A DNA stretch of 64,000 nt from Pelagibacteraceae bacterium AG-410-N23. Its GTDB lineage: Bacteria > Pseudomonadota > Alphaproteobacteria > Pelagibacterales > Pelagibacteraceae. The notes under the pieces are model-generated. The model was given only the letters and a program-made list of their open reading frames with translations. It made no database searches and was not told the DNA's origin. Made by a program: the position numbers and the translations under genes. Where the stretch lies: NCBI GenBank assembly GCA_003215055.1, contig QCKW01000003.1:1-64000 (forward strand). The letters are read 5' to 3'. Positions within the stretch are counted from its first letter, which is position 1. Each line of letters starts with the position of its first letter. This document shows positions 43,717-55,179 of this stretch, in pieces.

Positions 43717-45016
43717 ATTTATAAAAAATTTGTTACCCAAAACTTTATTTTATCGAGCATTATTAATAGTGGCTGTTCCGGTAATTGTAATTCAATTAAT
43801 TATAACTATTGTTTTTTTTGATAGCTTATGGATCAAAACTAATAAAGGTATGACTAATGCTTTAGTAAATGAATTAAATACATTTATTGAAATTTATAAT
43901 GACAATATTTATGACAAAGATGAAATCACAAACCTTTTTTCGGTCTATCAAAATTTAAATATTGAATATGTTGAGGATGAAAAATTTAATTATAGTTATG
44001 ATGACAGATGGTTTAGCCCTATCGATAGAACACTTAGAAGAGAATTAAAATCAAAGTTTAGTAACGTAAAATTTTGGTTTAATACAACAAGTTACAAAGA
44101 GTTGATTGATCTAAGAATTGAGTATGAGTTAGGATATTTCAAATTTTTAATTCCGAAAGACAGAGTTACAAGCTCCTCTGCAAGAATTTTTGCACTTTGG
44201 ATCACAGTGCCAGCATTAATAATGGTTTTTATTTCACTAATTTTTTTAAAAAATCAAACAAGACCGATAACAAGACTTGCAAAAGCAGCTGAAAAATTTG
44301 GAAGAGGAGAGGATGTTGAAGAATATAAACCATCAGGCGCTGCCGAAATTAGACAAGCTGGGTTTGAATTTGATAGAATGAGGAAAAGAATAATTAGACA
44401 TCTAAATCAAAGATCTGAAATGTTATCAGGCATAAGTCACGATTTGAGAACGCCCCTTACAAGAATGAAACTACAACTTGCATTTATTAAAGATAAAGAC
44501 CTTAGTTCAAAGTTGTCTGAAGATATCAACGAGATGGAGAAAATGCTGAATGAATATCTTCAATTCACAAGTTCCTCTTACTTAGAAAAAGATGAAAATT
44601 TTAACTTAAGTGAATTAATTGAAAATATTGTTGAAAAATATAAAAATCATAATATTTCAAAAAATATTTCTTCAGAAATTCGTATTAATGGTAGAAAGAA
44701 TTTAATCATTAGATGTATTAACAATTTACTAGATAATGCAATTAAATATGGTGAAAAAGTAAATATCGAACTATTTAAAAATAAGAATAATCTATTTATC
44801 AAAATTGAAGATGATGGGCCGGGAGTACCTGAGAATGAATATGAGAATGTTTTTAAACCATTTTATAAGATTGATAAGGGAAGAGCTGATACCAAGTCAA
44901 GTGTTGGCCTAGGTCTGTCTATAACATCTGATATTATAAGATCACACGGTGGAAATATAAAATTAGAAAAATCACCCTTAGGTGGTTTAGGGGTTAAGAT
45001 TTTCTTGCCCGCTTAA
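43697..45016 (+). CDS. Sensor histidine kinase (EnvZ-like)
   Basis: TM-periplasmic-TM-HAMP, GISHDLRTPLTRMKLQL, DNAIKYGE, VGLGLSI. Confidence 0.93.
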   Translation: MFYGLNKFIKNLLPKTLFYRALLIVAVPVIVIQLIITIVFFDSLWIKTNKGMTNALVNELNTFIEIYNDNIYDKDEITNLFSVYQNLNIEYVEDEKFNYSYDDRWFSPIDRTLRRELKSKFSNVKFWFNTTSYKELIDLRIEYELGYFKFLIPKDRVTSSSARIFALWITVPALIMVFISLIFLKNQTRPITRLAKAAEKFGRGEDVEEYKPSGAAEIRQAGFEFDRMRKRIIRHLNQRSEMLSGISHDLRTPLTRMKLQLAFIKDKDLSSKLSEDINEMEKMLNEYLQFTSSSYLEKDENFNLSELIENIVEKYKNHNISKNISSEIRINGRKNLIIRCINNLLDNAIKYGEKVNIELFKNKNNLFIKIEDDGPGVPENEYENVFKPFYKIDKGRADTKSSVGLGLSITSDIIRSHGGNIKLEKSPLGGLGVKIFLPA

Positions 45017-45245
45017 TTTTTATTTTTTTTCGATTTTTAATCTGTTCTAGTTTTTTTTCTAGATTTTCAACTCTTTTAGATAAAATTTCGAATTCATCTT
45101 TACTTGTAATTTTCATTCTAAAAATAACTTCGTCTCTTTTTGATTTTAAAATACTCATCAATTCTTCAGTAAGATCTTTTGATGAGATTAACCCTTGCTC
45201 AATTAATTTTGACATCTTTTCAATAATAAATTTTGAATTTTTCAT
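44994..45245 (-). CDS. UbiK/YqiC-like BMFP-domain accessory protein
   Basis: Coiled-coil LKSKRDEVIFRMKITSKDEFEILSKRVENLEKKL. Confidence 0.65.
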   Translation of the reverse strand: MKNSKFIIEKMSKLIEQGLISSKDLTEELMSILKSKRDEVIFRMKITSKDEFEILSKRVENLEKKLEQIKNRKKIKIKRARKS

Positions 45246-45295
45246 ATATTTATTTATTAAGTTATTATAAATTGAATTTATAACTATATCAAAAA

Positions 45296-46070
45296 ATGTT
45301 CATTAATAATTTTGACCCAGTTGCTCTCCAAATTTTCTCTTTTGAAATAAGATGGTATTCTTTAGCTTATGTCATTGGGATATTGTCTGGGTGGATTGTT
45401 GGAAAAAGATTTTTTATTACTAATCCGGTCTTAAAACAAACATTTGATGATTTTATCACTTATTCAATACTAGCTATAATTTTAGGAGGAAGGCTTGGAT
45501 ATGTATTATTATACAATCCAAAATATTATTTTTATAACTTCTTAGATATTTTCAAAATTTGGGAAGGCGGAATGTCTTTTCACGGGGGCTTAATTGGAGT
45601 TATTCTAGCCAGCATAATATTTGCAAAAAAAAATAATCAAAACCCATACAATTACCTTGATGTTGTTTCAATAGTAGCACCAATAGGGATTTTTTTTGGA
45701 AGAATAGCAAATTTTATAAATTCTGAACTTTATGGTCATGAAACTAATTTACCATGGTCAGTAAAATTTATTCAAATAGATAATTTAAATAGACATCCTT
45801 CTCAACTTTATGAGGCAATTTTTTGAAGGATTAATATTATTTTTAATTTTGATATATTTTAGGAAAAAAGGATTTATGAAAATACCAGGATTAATCTCAA
45901 GCCTTTTTTTAATTTTTTACTCATTTTTCAGATTTGTAATTGAATTTTTTAGAGTACCAGATGAGCAACTAGGTTATTTATTTTTTAATCTTTCCATGGG
46001 TCAAATTATGAGTCTGACATTCTTTATTACTGGAATTTATTTGATGAAAAAAAATTATGAAATTAAGTAA
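45296..46070 (+). CDS. lgt: Prolipoprotein diacylglyceryl transferase, frameshifted in T6 run 45819-45824
   Basis: ORF1 ends RHPSQLYEAIF*, ORF2 continues FEGLILFLILIYF...FRVPDEQLG; one extra T. Confidence 0.92.
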
Positions 46071-47104
46071 ACAATTTAATCTCTCGTTAGATAAATTTAT
46101 TAATTTTGCCTTGTATGATAAAAGACATGGCTATTATATGAAAAAAAATCCTTTTGGGAAAAAAGGAGATTTTATAACTGCACCAAATATTTCAAGGCTT
46201 TTTTCTGAAATGATTGCTATTTGGATTATTAGTTTTTGGAAAAGCTTAGGTTCTCCAAAAAAATTTAATGTTGTTGAGATGGGTGCTGGTAATGGAGAAA
46301 TGATGAAAATTTTATTAGAAAGTTTTCAAAATTTTCCATTTTTTTTTAAAATCAAGTAATCTAATTATATATGAAAAAAGTTCATTTCTTGTCAAAATTC
46401 AAAAAGAAAAATTAAATAAAAAAAAAATTATTTGGACCTCAAAAATAGATAAGATTAAAAAAATTCCAACTATATTTATTGCTAATGAATTTTTTGATTC
46501 TCTTGCAATAAAACAATTTAAAAAAAATAAAAATTTATGGTTTGAAAAGTTTATTAAATCTGAAAGTGAAAAAAAGTTTTTTTATTATGAAAAAAAAACT
46601 AACATTAAAAAATTTGAAAAAAAAATAAATTTTAAGATATCTAAAAATCAGGATTTTATTGAATTCTCAGAAATGGGATTAAATTATTTAGCAAAAATAT
46701 CAAAGTTTATTAAGAAAAATTCAGGGGGACTTTTATTGATAGATTATGGATATACAGATAAAAAAATGAAAAATACTCTACAAGCAATCTCAAATCATAA
46801 ATTTGCCAATATTTTAGATGATATTGGAAATATTGATATAACTCACAACATAAGTTTTGAGCTTTTTAGAAAATTTACTAATCAAATGGGTGGTTTAAAA
46901 AATAATATAACAACTCAAAAAAAATTCTTAACAAAAATGGGTATAAAACAAAGAGCTGAGATTATTTCACAAAATCTTAATTTTTCAAACAAAGCAGATA
47001 TTTACTATAGACTTAATAGGCTAATTGATGAAAAACAAATGGGCAATTTGTTTAAAGTTATGTTTATAAAAAATAAAAAAAATAATTTTAAATTAGGATT
47101 TTAA
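46057..47104 (+). CDS. SAM-dependent methyltransferase, MidA/NDUFAF7 (DUF185) family, frameshifted in T9 run 46339-46347
   Basis: ORF1 HGYYMKKNPFGKKGDFITAPNISRLFSEMIAIW...VEMGAGNGEMM; the other frame continues KSSNLIIYEKSSFLVKIQ...PTIFIANEFFDSLAIKQF and GGLLLIDYGY. Confidence 0.85.
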
Positions 47105-47105
47105 A

Positions 47106-47867
47106 TTGATTTTATCAAAAAGATTGCACAATGAAAAAAAAATAAGTCATGGTTTCTTTAACAAAAATGGAGGTAGTTCAAATGGCATCTATAGAAGTTT
47201 GAATTGTGGACCAGGTTCAAATGATAAAAAAAATAAGATTAAAAAAAACTTGAGAATTGTTAAAAATAAGTTTGGAAAAAAAACAAAAAACATTTTCTTA
47301 GTACATCAAATTCACAGTAATAAATTTATTTTTATTAATGAAAAATTTAAATCTTACGAGAAAAAATTTAAAGTTGATGCAATCATAACTAATCAAAAAA
47401 AATTACCTATTGCAGTTTTGACTGCAGATTGTATTCCTCTATTATTATACGATAATCAAAAAAATATAATTGCAGCAATTCATGCTGGTTGGAGAGGAGC
47501 GTTCAAGGGTATTGTTGAAAAAGTCATTAAATTTATGACAAAAAAAGGTTGTAAAAAAAGAAATATCATTGCTGCAATTGGTCCATGTATTAAACAAAAC
47601 AATTATAGCGTCAAAGAAGATTTTCAAAAAAAATTTCTTAAAAAAGATGCAAAGAACAAAATATTTTTTAAAAAGAAAAAAAAAATGATTTATTTCAATC
47701 TTACAAATTTTGTTAAATATCAACTTAAATCAAATAAAATAACAAAAATTGACACTATAAATATTGATACTTTTGATAAAAAAAATAATTTTTTTAGTGC
47801 AAGACAATCTTTACGATTAAAACATGATGATTATGGTAGAAATATTTCAATAATTATGATTAATTAA
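47106..47867 (+). CDS. pgeF: Laccase-domain purine nucleoside phosphorylase PgeF/YfiH family
   Basis: [47 protein letters not shown]. Confidence 0.92.
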   Translation: MILSKRLHNEKKISHGFFNKNGGSSNGIYRSLNCGPGSNDKKNKIKKNLRIVKNKFGKKTKNIFLVHQIHSNKFIFINEKFKSYEKKFKVDAIITNQKKLPIAVLTADCIPLLLYDNQKNIIAAIHAGWRGAFKGIVEKVIKFMTKKGCKKRNIIAAIGPCIKQNNYSVKEDFQKKFLKKDAKNKIFFKKKKKMIYFNLTNFVKYQLKSNKITKIDTINIDTFDKKNNFFSARQSLRLKHDDYGRNISIIMIN

Positions 47868-47875
47868 AGTTTTCA

Positions 47876-48808
47876 ATGAAATTATTAACTGGAAATAGCA
47901 ATAAAGCTCTTAGCAAAAACATTGCTAAATATTTAAAATCAAAACTTGTAAATTCAAGTATAAGAAAATTTGCTGATGGGGAAATTTATATCGAGATAAA
48001 TGAAAATATAAGAGGAAATAGTATTTTTATCATTCAGTCCGTCTCGTCTCCAGCTAATGATAATTTAATGGAATTATTGCTGTGTATAGATGCATTAAAA
48101 AGATCATCTGCAAAAAATATAACTGCTGTTATTCCATATTTTGGTTATGCAAGACAAGATAGAAAAGTTGTTCCTAGAACATCTATATCTGCCAAATTAG
48201 TTTCAAATTTAATTACAAAAGCGGGTGCTGATAGAGTTGTAACTGTTGACTTGCATGCTGGTCAGATCCAAGGTTTTTTTGATATACCTGTAGATAACCT
48301 ATTTGCTACACCAATATTTGCTAGACACATTAAGAAAAAAATTAAAAGTAATAATATGATTGCTGTTGCGCCAGATGTTGGTGGCACAGAAAGAGCTAGA
48401 GCTCTTGGAAAAATCTTAAATCTTGGACTTGCAATTGTAGATAAGAGAAGACCAAAACCTGGTCAATCTCAAGTGATGAATGTTATTGGAGATGTAAAAG
48501 GAAAAACATGTATCATTGTAGATGATATAATTGACTCAGGGGGTACGATTGTTAATGCAGCAAAAGCATTAAAAGAAAGAGGTGCTAAAGAAGTGTATGT
48601 TTATATTACTCATGGGGTTTTAAGTGGTGATGCTGTCAAAAAAATAAAAAAATCAGTAATCAAAAATTTAGTAATTACAGATACAATAGATAATGGCGAA
48701 AAAACAAAAAATGTTAAAAATATAGAAGTTTTACCTATATCTAGTCTTATGGGTGAAGCAATAAAAAGGATATCAAACTCAACATCTGTATCAGATTTAT
48801 TTAAATAA
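47876..48808 (+). CDS. prs: Ribose-phosphate pyrophosphokinase
   Basis: [43 protein letters not shown]. Confidence 0.97.
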   Translation: MKLLTGNSNKALSKNIAKYLKSKLVNSSIRKFADGEIYIEINENIRGNSIFIIQSVSSPANDNLMELLLCIDALKRSSAKNITAVIPYFGYARQDRKVVPRTSISAKLVSNLITKAGADRVVTVDLHAGQIQGFFDIPVDNLFATPIFARHIKKKIKSNNMIAVAPDVGGTERARALGKILNLGLAIVDKRRPKPGQSQVMNVIGDVKGKTCIIVDDIIDSGGTIVNAAKALKERGAKEVYVYITHGVLSGDAVKKIKKSVIKNLVITDTIDNGEKTKNVKNIEVLPISSLMGEAIKRISNSTSVSDLFK

Positions 48809-48851
48809 TTACCTTGATTATTTATCAGCATAAGTTAAAAACCTCACTTTT

Positions 48852-49580
48852 ATGAATTCATTAGAAGCAAACATTAGAAACAACAAGTCTAAGGGACAGC
48901 TTAATGATATAAGAAATAATGGCCTTGTCCCTGCAATAATTTATGGCGGAAAAGAAAAAAATCAGAAGATTTCTATATCTAAAAAATTGCTTAAGACTTT
49001 AATTGAAAATGAAAATTTTTTATCAAGTATTGTTACCTTAAAAATTGATGGCAAAACACAAAACGTTTTACCTAGAGAAGTTAAGTATCACATAATTAAC
49101 GATGAGCCCACTCACGTTGATTTTTTAAGAGTATTGCCTGGAGTTAAAATCAAAATTGAAGTCCCTGTGAACTTTATAAATCATGAAAAATCTCCAGGAC
49201 TAAAACGAGGCGGAGTGTTGAATATAGTAAGAAGAAAAGTAGAATTAAAATGCCCAAGCGAAAAAATACCTGAAAATTTAACAATTGATCTGGATGGTGT
49301 TGATATTGGTGAGAGTTTTAAGATTTCATCAATAAAATTAGACAGTGAAGTAGTTCCAACTATTCAAGGAAGAGACTTTGTTATTGCAACACTTGCAGCG
49401 CCTACAGTTATGAAGGAACCAGAAAAACCAGCTGAAGCAGAGGAAACAGAAGGTGCAGAGGGTGCTGATGGAGTTGAAGCAGCAGCTGATGGTGAAAAGC
49501 CGACTGCAGATGGTGGTGATAAAAAAGAAGGTGAAGAAAAAAAATCGACTGAAAAAAAACCTGCTGAAGAAAAAAAATAA
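48852..49580 (+). CDS. rplY: 50S ribosomal protein L25/CTC form with acidic/Lys-Ala-rich C-terminal tail
   Basis: GLVPAIIYGGKEKNQKISI, HVDFLRV; tail AEETEGAEGADGVEAAADGEKP... Confidence 0.93.
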   Translation: MNSLEANIRNNKSKGQLNDIRNNGLVPAIIYGGKEKNQKISISKKLLKTLIENENFLSSIVTLKIDGKTQNVLPREVKYHIINDEPTHVDFLRVLPGVKIKIEVPVNFINHEKSPGLKRGGVLNIVRRKVELKCPSEKIPENLTIDLDGVDIGESFKISSIKLDSEVVPTIQGRDFVIATLAAPTVMKEPEKPAEAEETEGAEGADGVEAAADGEKPTADGGDKKEGEEKKSTEKKPAEEKK

Positions 49581-49614
49581 TCAATCAATTTTGAGAATAA
49601 GAATCAATTAATTT

Positions 49615-50175
49615 ATGCTTTTATTTGTAGGTCTAGGTAATCCAACAGCTGATAGTGAAAATAATAGACACAATGTCGGTTTTAAAATAATTGACTCTAT
49701 TAATAAAAAATTTAGCCTTTCAAAACAAAAACCAAAATTTAAAGGCTTATTGACTACCGGTAATATTGAAAACCAAAAAATTTACGCTATTAAGCCTCTT
49801 ACTTTTATGAATAACTCAGGAGTTTGCATAAGAGAGTTAATAGAATATTTTAAAATTGATCCTCAAGATGTAATAGTTTTTCACGATGATTTAGACATTG
49901 AATTTGGAAAAATTAAAGCAAAGTTTGGTGGTTCTGACGCTGGTCACAACGGTATAGCATCAATTGATAAATTTATTGGAAAAGATTATGCAAGGGTTAG
50001 AATTGGAATTGGTAAGCCTAACAAAGGTATTGAGATTTCCGATTATGTATTACAAAATTTTGATGAAGAGGAAACATCTGGGATTCAGGAAATTTTGAAT
50101 AATATAAATGATTCAATATCAATTTTGATTCAAAAAAAATTAGATTTATTTTCTAGCACTGTTAATAACAAATAA
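49615..50175 (+). CDS. pth: Peptidyl-tRNA hydrolase
   Basis: VGLGNPTADSENNRHNVGF, PLTFMNNSG, HDDLDIEFGKIKAKFGGSDAGHNGI. Confidence 0.97.
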   Translation: MLLFVGLGNPTADSENNRHNVGFKIIDSINKKFSLSKQKPKFKGLLTTGNIENQKIYAIKPLTFMNNSGVCIRELIEYFKIDPQDVIVFHDDLDIEFGKIKAKFGGSDAGHNGIASIDKFIGKDYARVRIGIGKPNKGIEISDYVLQNFDEEETSGIQEILNNINDSISILIQKKLDLFSSTVNNK

Positions 50176-51248
50176 TGAGCTTGAAATGTGGAATAGTTGG
50201 ATTACCAAATGTAGGTAAATCTACTTTATTCAACGCTTTGACTAATTCTAATAAAGCTCAAGCTGCAAACTTTCCATTTTGTACAATTGATCCTAATGTA
50301 GGAATTGTTGCTGTACCTGATGAAAGACTTAATAATTTAGGAGAAATTTCAAAATCTAAAAAAATTATTAACACAACGATCTCATTCATTGATATTGCTG
50401 GTTTGGTAAAAGGTGCTTCAAAAGGAGAAGGTCTTGGTAATAAATTTCTTTCTCATATCAGAGAAGTGGATGCAATTATTCATATGATTAGATGCTTTGA
50501 CTCTGACGATATTCAAAATGTAAATCCAAATGTTGACCCAATTAGAGATCTTGAAATAATTGAAACAGAAATGATGTTAGCTGATTTAGAGTCTATTCAA
50601 AAAAGATTAGAAAAAAATAATAAAAAAAATATTGATGAAGAGCAGCTAAGAATACTAGAAAATGCACTAAACTGTATAAATGAAAATAAAGATATATCAG
50701 TTTTAAAAAATCAATATAATAAGAAAAGTATTAATCAAAGTGGTTTATTATCAATCAAACCAAAACTTTTTGTATGTAATGTTGATGAACAGAGCGTTCA
50801 AAAAGGTAATGGCTACACTAATTCTTTTACTGAAAAGTATGGAAAAGAAAATACATTAACAATATCTGCTGACATTGAAAATCAGATCAATGGATTAGAT
50901 ATGAAAGAAAAAAAAAATTACATGGAAATGATTGGATTAAAGAAAACAGGCCTAGATATGTTAATACAGAAAGCTTATGGAATCCTAGAATTAGAAACTT
51001 TTTTTACATCAGGACCAGAAGAAACTAGAGCATGGACTATTCAAAAAAATTGTACTGCACCAAAAGCTGCTGGCGAAATTCATACAGATTTTGAGAAAGG
51101 ATTTATTAGAGCTGAGACAATTTCATATGAGGATTTTATTTCTAATGGAGGATGGATAAATTCCAAAACTAACGGTAAAATGAGACTAGAAGGAAAAGAC
51201 TATATAGTCAAAGACGGTGATATATTAAACTTCCGTTTTAATACCTGA
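50175..51248 (+). CDS. ychF: Ribosome-binding GTPase YchF/OLA1
   Basis: GIVGLPNVGKSTLFNALT, FIDIAGLVKGASKGEGLGNKFL, TGS domain. Confidence 0.97.
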   Translation: MSLKCGIVGLPNVGKSTLFNALTNSNKAQAANFPFCTIDPNVGIVAVPDERLNNLGEISKSKKIINTTISFIDIAGLVKGASKGEGLGNKFLSHIREVDAIIHMIRCFDSDDIQNVNPNVDPIRDLEIIETEMMLADLESIQKRLEKNNKKNIDEEQLRILENALNCINENKDISVLKNQYNKKSINQSGLLSIKPKLFVCNVDEQSVQKGNGYTNSFTEKYGKENTLTISADIENQINGLDMKEKKNYMEMIGLKKTGLDMLIQKAYGILELETFFTSGPEETRAWTIQKNCTAPKAAGEIHTDFEKGFIRAETISYEDFISNGGWINSKTNGKMRLEGKDYIVKDGDILNFRFNT

Positions 51249-52004
51249 CCATATTCTTTTCATGCTAAAATAAACTAGAGTTGTTAGAATAATCAAGTAG
51301 ACAATAGCCTTAAATCCCATCTGATGTCTTGCCTCTAAGTGAGGTTCTGCTGACCACATTAAAAAAGTTGTCACATCTTTAGACATCTGTTCAACTGTTG
51401 CATTTGTTCCATCAGAGTACTCGACTAACCCGTCAGACAATTGATTTGCCATTTTAATTTTATTGCCATACATATATTTATTGTAGTAAACACCATCATC
51501 TAAAGTGATTCCAGCAGGTGGCTCCTCATATCCTTGAAGGAGAGAATATATATAGTCTACCCCACCCTTTCTTGCTTTGACCAAAACAGACATATCTGGT
51601 GGATAGGCGCCACCATTGGCAGCTTGAGCAGCTTTAACATTTTCATAAGGCATAACAAATTTATCAGATAATTTTCCTGGTCTTGTAAACATATCGCCAT
51701 CTTCATTTGGTCCATCTTTGACCTCAAATGATGCAGCTATTGCTTTTACTTGGGCCTCACTAAACTCTGGCCCACCTTTTTCTGCTAAATTTCTATAGCT
51801 CAAATATTTCATTGAGTGACAAGATGAACAAACCTCAGTATAAACTTGATATCCTCTTTGAAGTGCAGCTCGATCAAATTTTCCAAAAAGACCCTTAAAA
51901 CTCCAATCTGTTTTAAGATATTCAATTTTTTCTGCTGCATTAGAACTATATTGAAATCCAAATAATGATATAATTAAGAATAATATTCTAAATAAATTTT
52001 TCAC
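51225..52004 (-). CDS. petC: Ubiquinol-cytochrome c reductase, cytochrome c1
   Basis: VCSSCHSMKYLSYRNL heme motif, MFTRPGKLSDKF, C-terminal TM. Confidence 0.96.
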   Translation of the reverse strand: MKNLFRILFLIISLFGFQYSSNAAEKIEYLKTDWSFKGLFGKFDRAALQRGYQVYTEVCSSCHSMKYLSYRNLAEKGGPEFSEAQVKAIAASFEVKDGPNEDGDMFTRPGKLSDKFVMPYENVKAAQAANGGAYPPDMSVLVKARKGGVDYIYSLLQGYEEPPAGITLDDGVYYNKYMYGNKIKMANQLSDGLVEYSDGTNATVEQMSKDVTTFLMWSAEPHLEARHQMGFKAIVYLIILTTLVYFSMKRIWSGIKTEV

Positions 52005-53267
52005 TTAATTTTTTAAACTTTCTCTATTTTTAGCGGTAGATAAGTTTGGAGATCCACCTAAAATAGGCTCAGTAATACTCAAAGGTAACGGTAGAGATTT
52101 TTCTTTCAAACCTAAAACGGGAAGTATTACCAAAAAATGTAAAAAATAATATGCGGTGGCTACCCTTGCTATCAGCAGATACAGTCCTTCTGCAGGCATT
52201 GCACCCACATATCCTAAAATCAAAACGTCTGCTACAAGTATCCAATAAAATTGTTTGTACAAAGGCCTAAATACTGCAGATCTAATTTTAGAAGTATCTA
52301 ACCAAGGAAGAGCGGCTAAAATTAAGATGGCAGATAACATTGCAACAACACCTAAAAGTTTATCTGGAACTGATCTTAAGATTGCATAAAAAGGCAATAA
52401 ATACCATTCCGGAACAATATGTGCTGGCGTTACCAATGGATTAGCCTCAATATAGTTGTCAGCATGGCCTAATATATTCGGTGTATAAAAAACAAAAAAC
52501 GCAAAAACAATCATAAACATCAATAATGCAAAACCATCTTTTATTACAATGTAAGGATGAAATGGAACGGTATCTTTGGATGGTTTTTTTATATCAATAC
52601 CTACTGGATTATTGTTTCCTGGAACATGTAATGCCCAAATATGAAGAACAACTAAACCTAAAATTAAAAAAGGTATGAGATAATGAAGGGTAAAAAATCT
52701 TGTTAATGTTGGATTGTCAACCGAATAACCACCCCACAACCAAGTTACAATCCCCTCACCTACTAAAGGAATTGCGCTAAATAAGTTTGTAATAACTGTT
52801 GCACCCCAAAAACTCATTTGTCCCCATGGAAGAACATACCCCATAAATGCTGCTGCCATCATTAACAAGTAGATTATGATTCCGATTATCCATATTATTT
52901 CTCTTGGAGATTTATAAGACCCATAAAATAAAGATCTGAATATATGAATATAAACTGCTAAAAAAAACATTGATGCCCCATTTGCATGAATGTATCTAAT
53001 TAACCAACCATAATTAACATCTCTCATTATATGTTCTACACTATCAAAGGCCATATCGGCGTGAGCGATATAGTGCATCGCCAACACTAAACCCGTTACA
53101 ATTTGGGTAATCAGACAAAAAGTTAAAATACCACCAAATGTCCACCAATAATTCAAATTTTTTGGAGTTGGGTAATCAGTCAAATGATTAGCGAGTGTAA
53201 GCAATGGAAGTCGATCATTGAACCATTTTCCAACTTTTGATTTTGGTGTATACTCGTGATCACTCAT
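52005..53267 (-). CDS. petB: Cytochrome b of bc1 complex
   Basis: [47 protein letters not shown]. Confidence 0.97.
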   Translation of the reverse strand: MSDHEYTPKSKVGKWFNDRLPLLTLANHLTDYPTPKNLNYWWTFGGILTFCLITQIVTGLVLAMHYIAHADMAFDSVEHIMRDVNYGWLIRYIHANGASMFFLAVYIHIFRSLFYGSYKSPREIIWIIGIIIYLLMMAAAFMGYVLPWGQMSFWGATVITNLFSAIPLVGEGIVTWLWGGYSVDNPTLTRFFTLHYLIPFLILGLVVLHIWALHVPGNNNPVGIDIKKPSKDTVPFHPYIVIKDGFALLMFMIVFAFFVFYTPNILGHADNYIEANPLVTPAHIVPEWYLLPFYAILRSVPDKLLGVVAMLSAILILAALPWLDTSKIRSAVFRPLYKQFYWILVADVLILGYVGAMPAEGLYLLIARVATAYYFLHFLVILPVLGLKEKSLPLPLSITEPILGGSPNLSTAKNRESLKN

Positions 53268-53272
53268 AATAA

Positions 53273-53782
53273 TTATCCAATTTTAATTGTATTAGCATCG
53301 ACAAATTCGTATTCAGGAATTTCCATATTTGTTGGTGCTGGACCTTTTCTAATTCTTCCTGAAATATCGTAATGTGATCCATGACATGGACAGAACCAAC
53401 CATTATAATCACCTTTTTGATCTAAAGGAACGCAGCCTAGATGAGTGCATACACCCAGCATTACAAGCCACTCTGGATTTTTTGCTCTGTCTTCGTCAGT
53501 TTCTGGATGTTTTAACTCCTCAAGCTTAACTGATCTAGCCTCTGCTATTTCATCCTCTGTTCTTCTTCTTATGAAAACTGGTTTACCTCTCCATAAAACT
53601 GTAATTGTTTTTCCAGGATTTACTGAACTTACATCTACCTCTGTGCTTGCAAGGGCTTTGACAGAAGCATCTGGATTCATTTGATCTATCATTGGCCATA
53701 TTACTGCACCTGCACCAACGGCTCCTACAGCGTACGTTGCTGTGAATAAGAAATCTCTTCTATTGGTTTTTTTTTCTGACAT
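53273..53782 (-). CDS. petA: Rieske iron-sulfur subunit of bc1 complex
   Basis: Tat-like [26 protein letters not shown]. Confidence 0.97.
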   Translation of the reverse strand: MSEKKTNRRDFLFTATYAVGAVGAGAVIWPMIDQMNPDASVKALASTEVDVSSVNPGKTITVLWRGKPVFIRRRTEDEIAEARSVKLEELKHPETDEDRAKNPEWLVMLGVCTHLGCVPLDQKGDYNGWFCPCHGSHYDISGRIRKGPAPTNMEIPEYEFVDANTIKIG

Positions 53783-53875
53783 CTGTTATTCTAATTAAAT
53801 ATACTCAATATAAATTTTTTCTACTTAAATATAAGGTTTCATATAGTATAAAATATTAAATTTACTACTGAAAGA

Positions 53876-54349
53876 ATGACACATAATTTAACAAATCATG
53901 GGCTTAAAATAGCATTATTTGAACCAGATATTCCCCAAAATACTGCTGCAATAATCAGAACCTGCTCGTGTTTGGGTGCAAAATTAGAAATCATAGAACC
54001 TTGTGGTTTTTTTTTGAATGATAAGAGATTCAAGCGAGTCGTGATGGATTATTTTGACGAAAAAGAGATAAAATTTTACCAAAACTCAAAAGATTTCTTT
54101 GAGTCTAAAAAAAATCAGAGAATTATATTGATGACGACCAAAGCATCAATGTCTTACACAACATTTAAATTTGATAAAAATGATACAATTTTATTTGGTA
54201 GAGAAAGCGCTGGTGTACCTGAAAATATACATAAAATTGTAAAATATAGACTAAAAATACCAATGAAAAATGATAAGCGCTCACTTAATATTGCCTCATC
54301 AGTTGCAATCATCTTGGCAGAAAGTTTAAAACAAACTAAATTGTTTTAA
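53876..54349 (+). CDS. trmL: tRNA (cytidine(34)-2'-O)-methyltransferase TrmL
   Basis: ALFEPDIPQNTAAIIRTCSCLG, FGRESAGVPE, RSLNIASSVAIIL. Confidence 0.93.
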   Translation: MTHNLTNHGLKIALFEPDIPQNTAAIIRTCSCLGAKLEIIEPCGFFLNDKRFKRVVMDYFDEKEIKFYQNSKDFFESKKNQRIILMTTKASMSYTTFKFDKNDTILFGRESAGVPENIHKIVKYRLKIPMKNDKRSLNIASSVAIILAESLKQTKLF

Positions 54350-54350
54350 A

Positions 54351-55178
54351 ATGAATTTTGAAATTAAAAGAGATTTAACAAGTAATTGGTTTAAAATGCT
54401 TCAAGATTCAATATGTTACCGCATAAATGAGCTAGAAAAAAATAATATTAAATTTAAATCAACAATTTGGAAAAAAAATTCAAAAAGAGATGAAGGAGGA
54501 GGAGAATATAGAATTTTAAAAAATGGAAAAATTTTTGATAAGGTTGGTGTTAACTTTTCAAAAGTTTTTGGGAAATTTCCAAAAAAATTTCAAAAAAAAA
54601 TTCCAGGCACACAAAAAGATCCAAGATTTTGGGCATCAGGAATATCAGTAGTTATGCATATGAAAAACCCTTTAATACCTGCAATGCATTTTAATACAAG
54701 ATATATTTCAACAACTTATGATTGGTTTGGGGGTGGTATGGACATTACTCCATCAAAAAAAGATGATGGTGAAAAAAAAGAATTCCATAAAATTTTAAAA
54801 AATATGTGTGACCGTCATAATAAAAATTATTATCCAAAATATAAAAAATGGTGTGATGATTATTTTTATTTACCCCATAGAAAAGAGCCAAGAGGCATTG
54901 GTGGAATTTTTTTTGATTACAAAAAGAATAACTTTGAGAAAGACTTTAAATTTGTAAGAGACGTAGGTATCACCTTTGAAATAATTTTTGAAAGTATCAT
55001 AAAGAAAAAAATTAAAAAAAAGTGGTCTTTAAAAGATAAAGAAATACAATTTATTAAAAGAGGAAGATATGCGGAATTTAACTTATTATATGATAGGGGT
55101 ACAAAATTTGGTTTACAAACAGGAGGAAATGTAGAGGGTATATTGATGTCATTACCTCCTATGGCAAAATGGAAATAA
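54351..55178 (+). CDS. hemF: Oxygen-dependent coproporphyrinogen III oxidase
   Basis: HMKNPLIPAMHFNTRY, WFGGGMDITP, GRYAEFNLLYDRGTKFGLQTGGNVEGILMSLPP. Confidence 0.97.
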   Translation: MNFEIKRDLTSNWFKMLQDSICYRINELEKNNIKFKSTIWKKNSKRDEGGGEYRILKNGKIFDKVGVNFSKVFGKFPKKFQKKIPGTQKDPRFWASGISVVMHMKNPLIPAMHFNTRYISTTYDWFGGGMDITPSKKDDGEKKEFHKILKNMCDRHNKNYYPKYKKWCDDYFYLPHRKEPRGIGGIFFDYKKNNFEKDFKFVRDVGITFEIIFESIIKKKIKKKWSLKDKEIQFIKRGRYAEFNLLYDRGTKFGLQTGGNVEGILMSLPPMAKWK

Positions 55179-55179
55179 C

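Noticed and set aside
49364-49588. 74-aa Ser/Ala-rich minus ORF
   Set aside because: Antisense to the low-complexity L25 tail.
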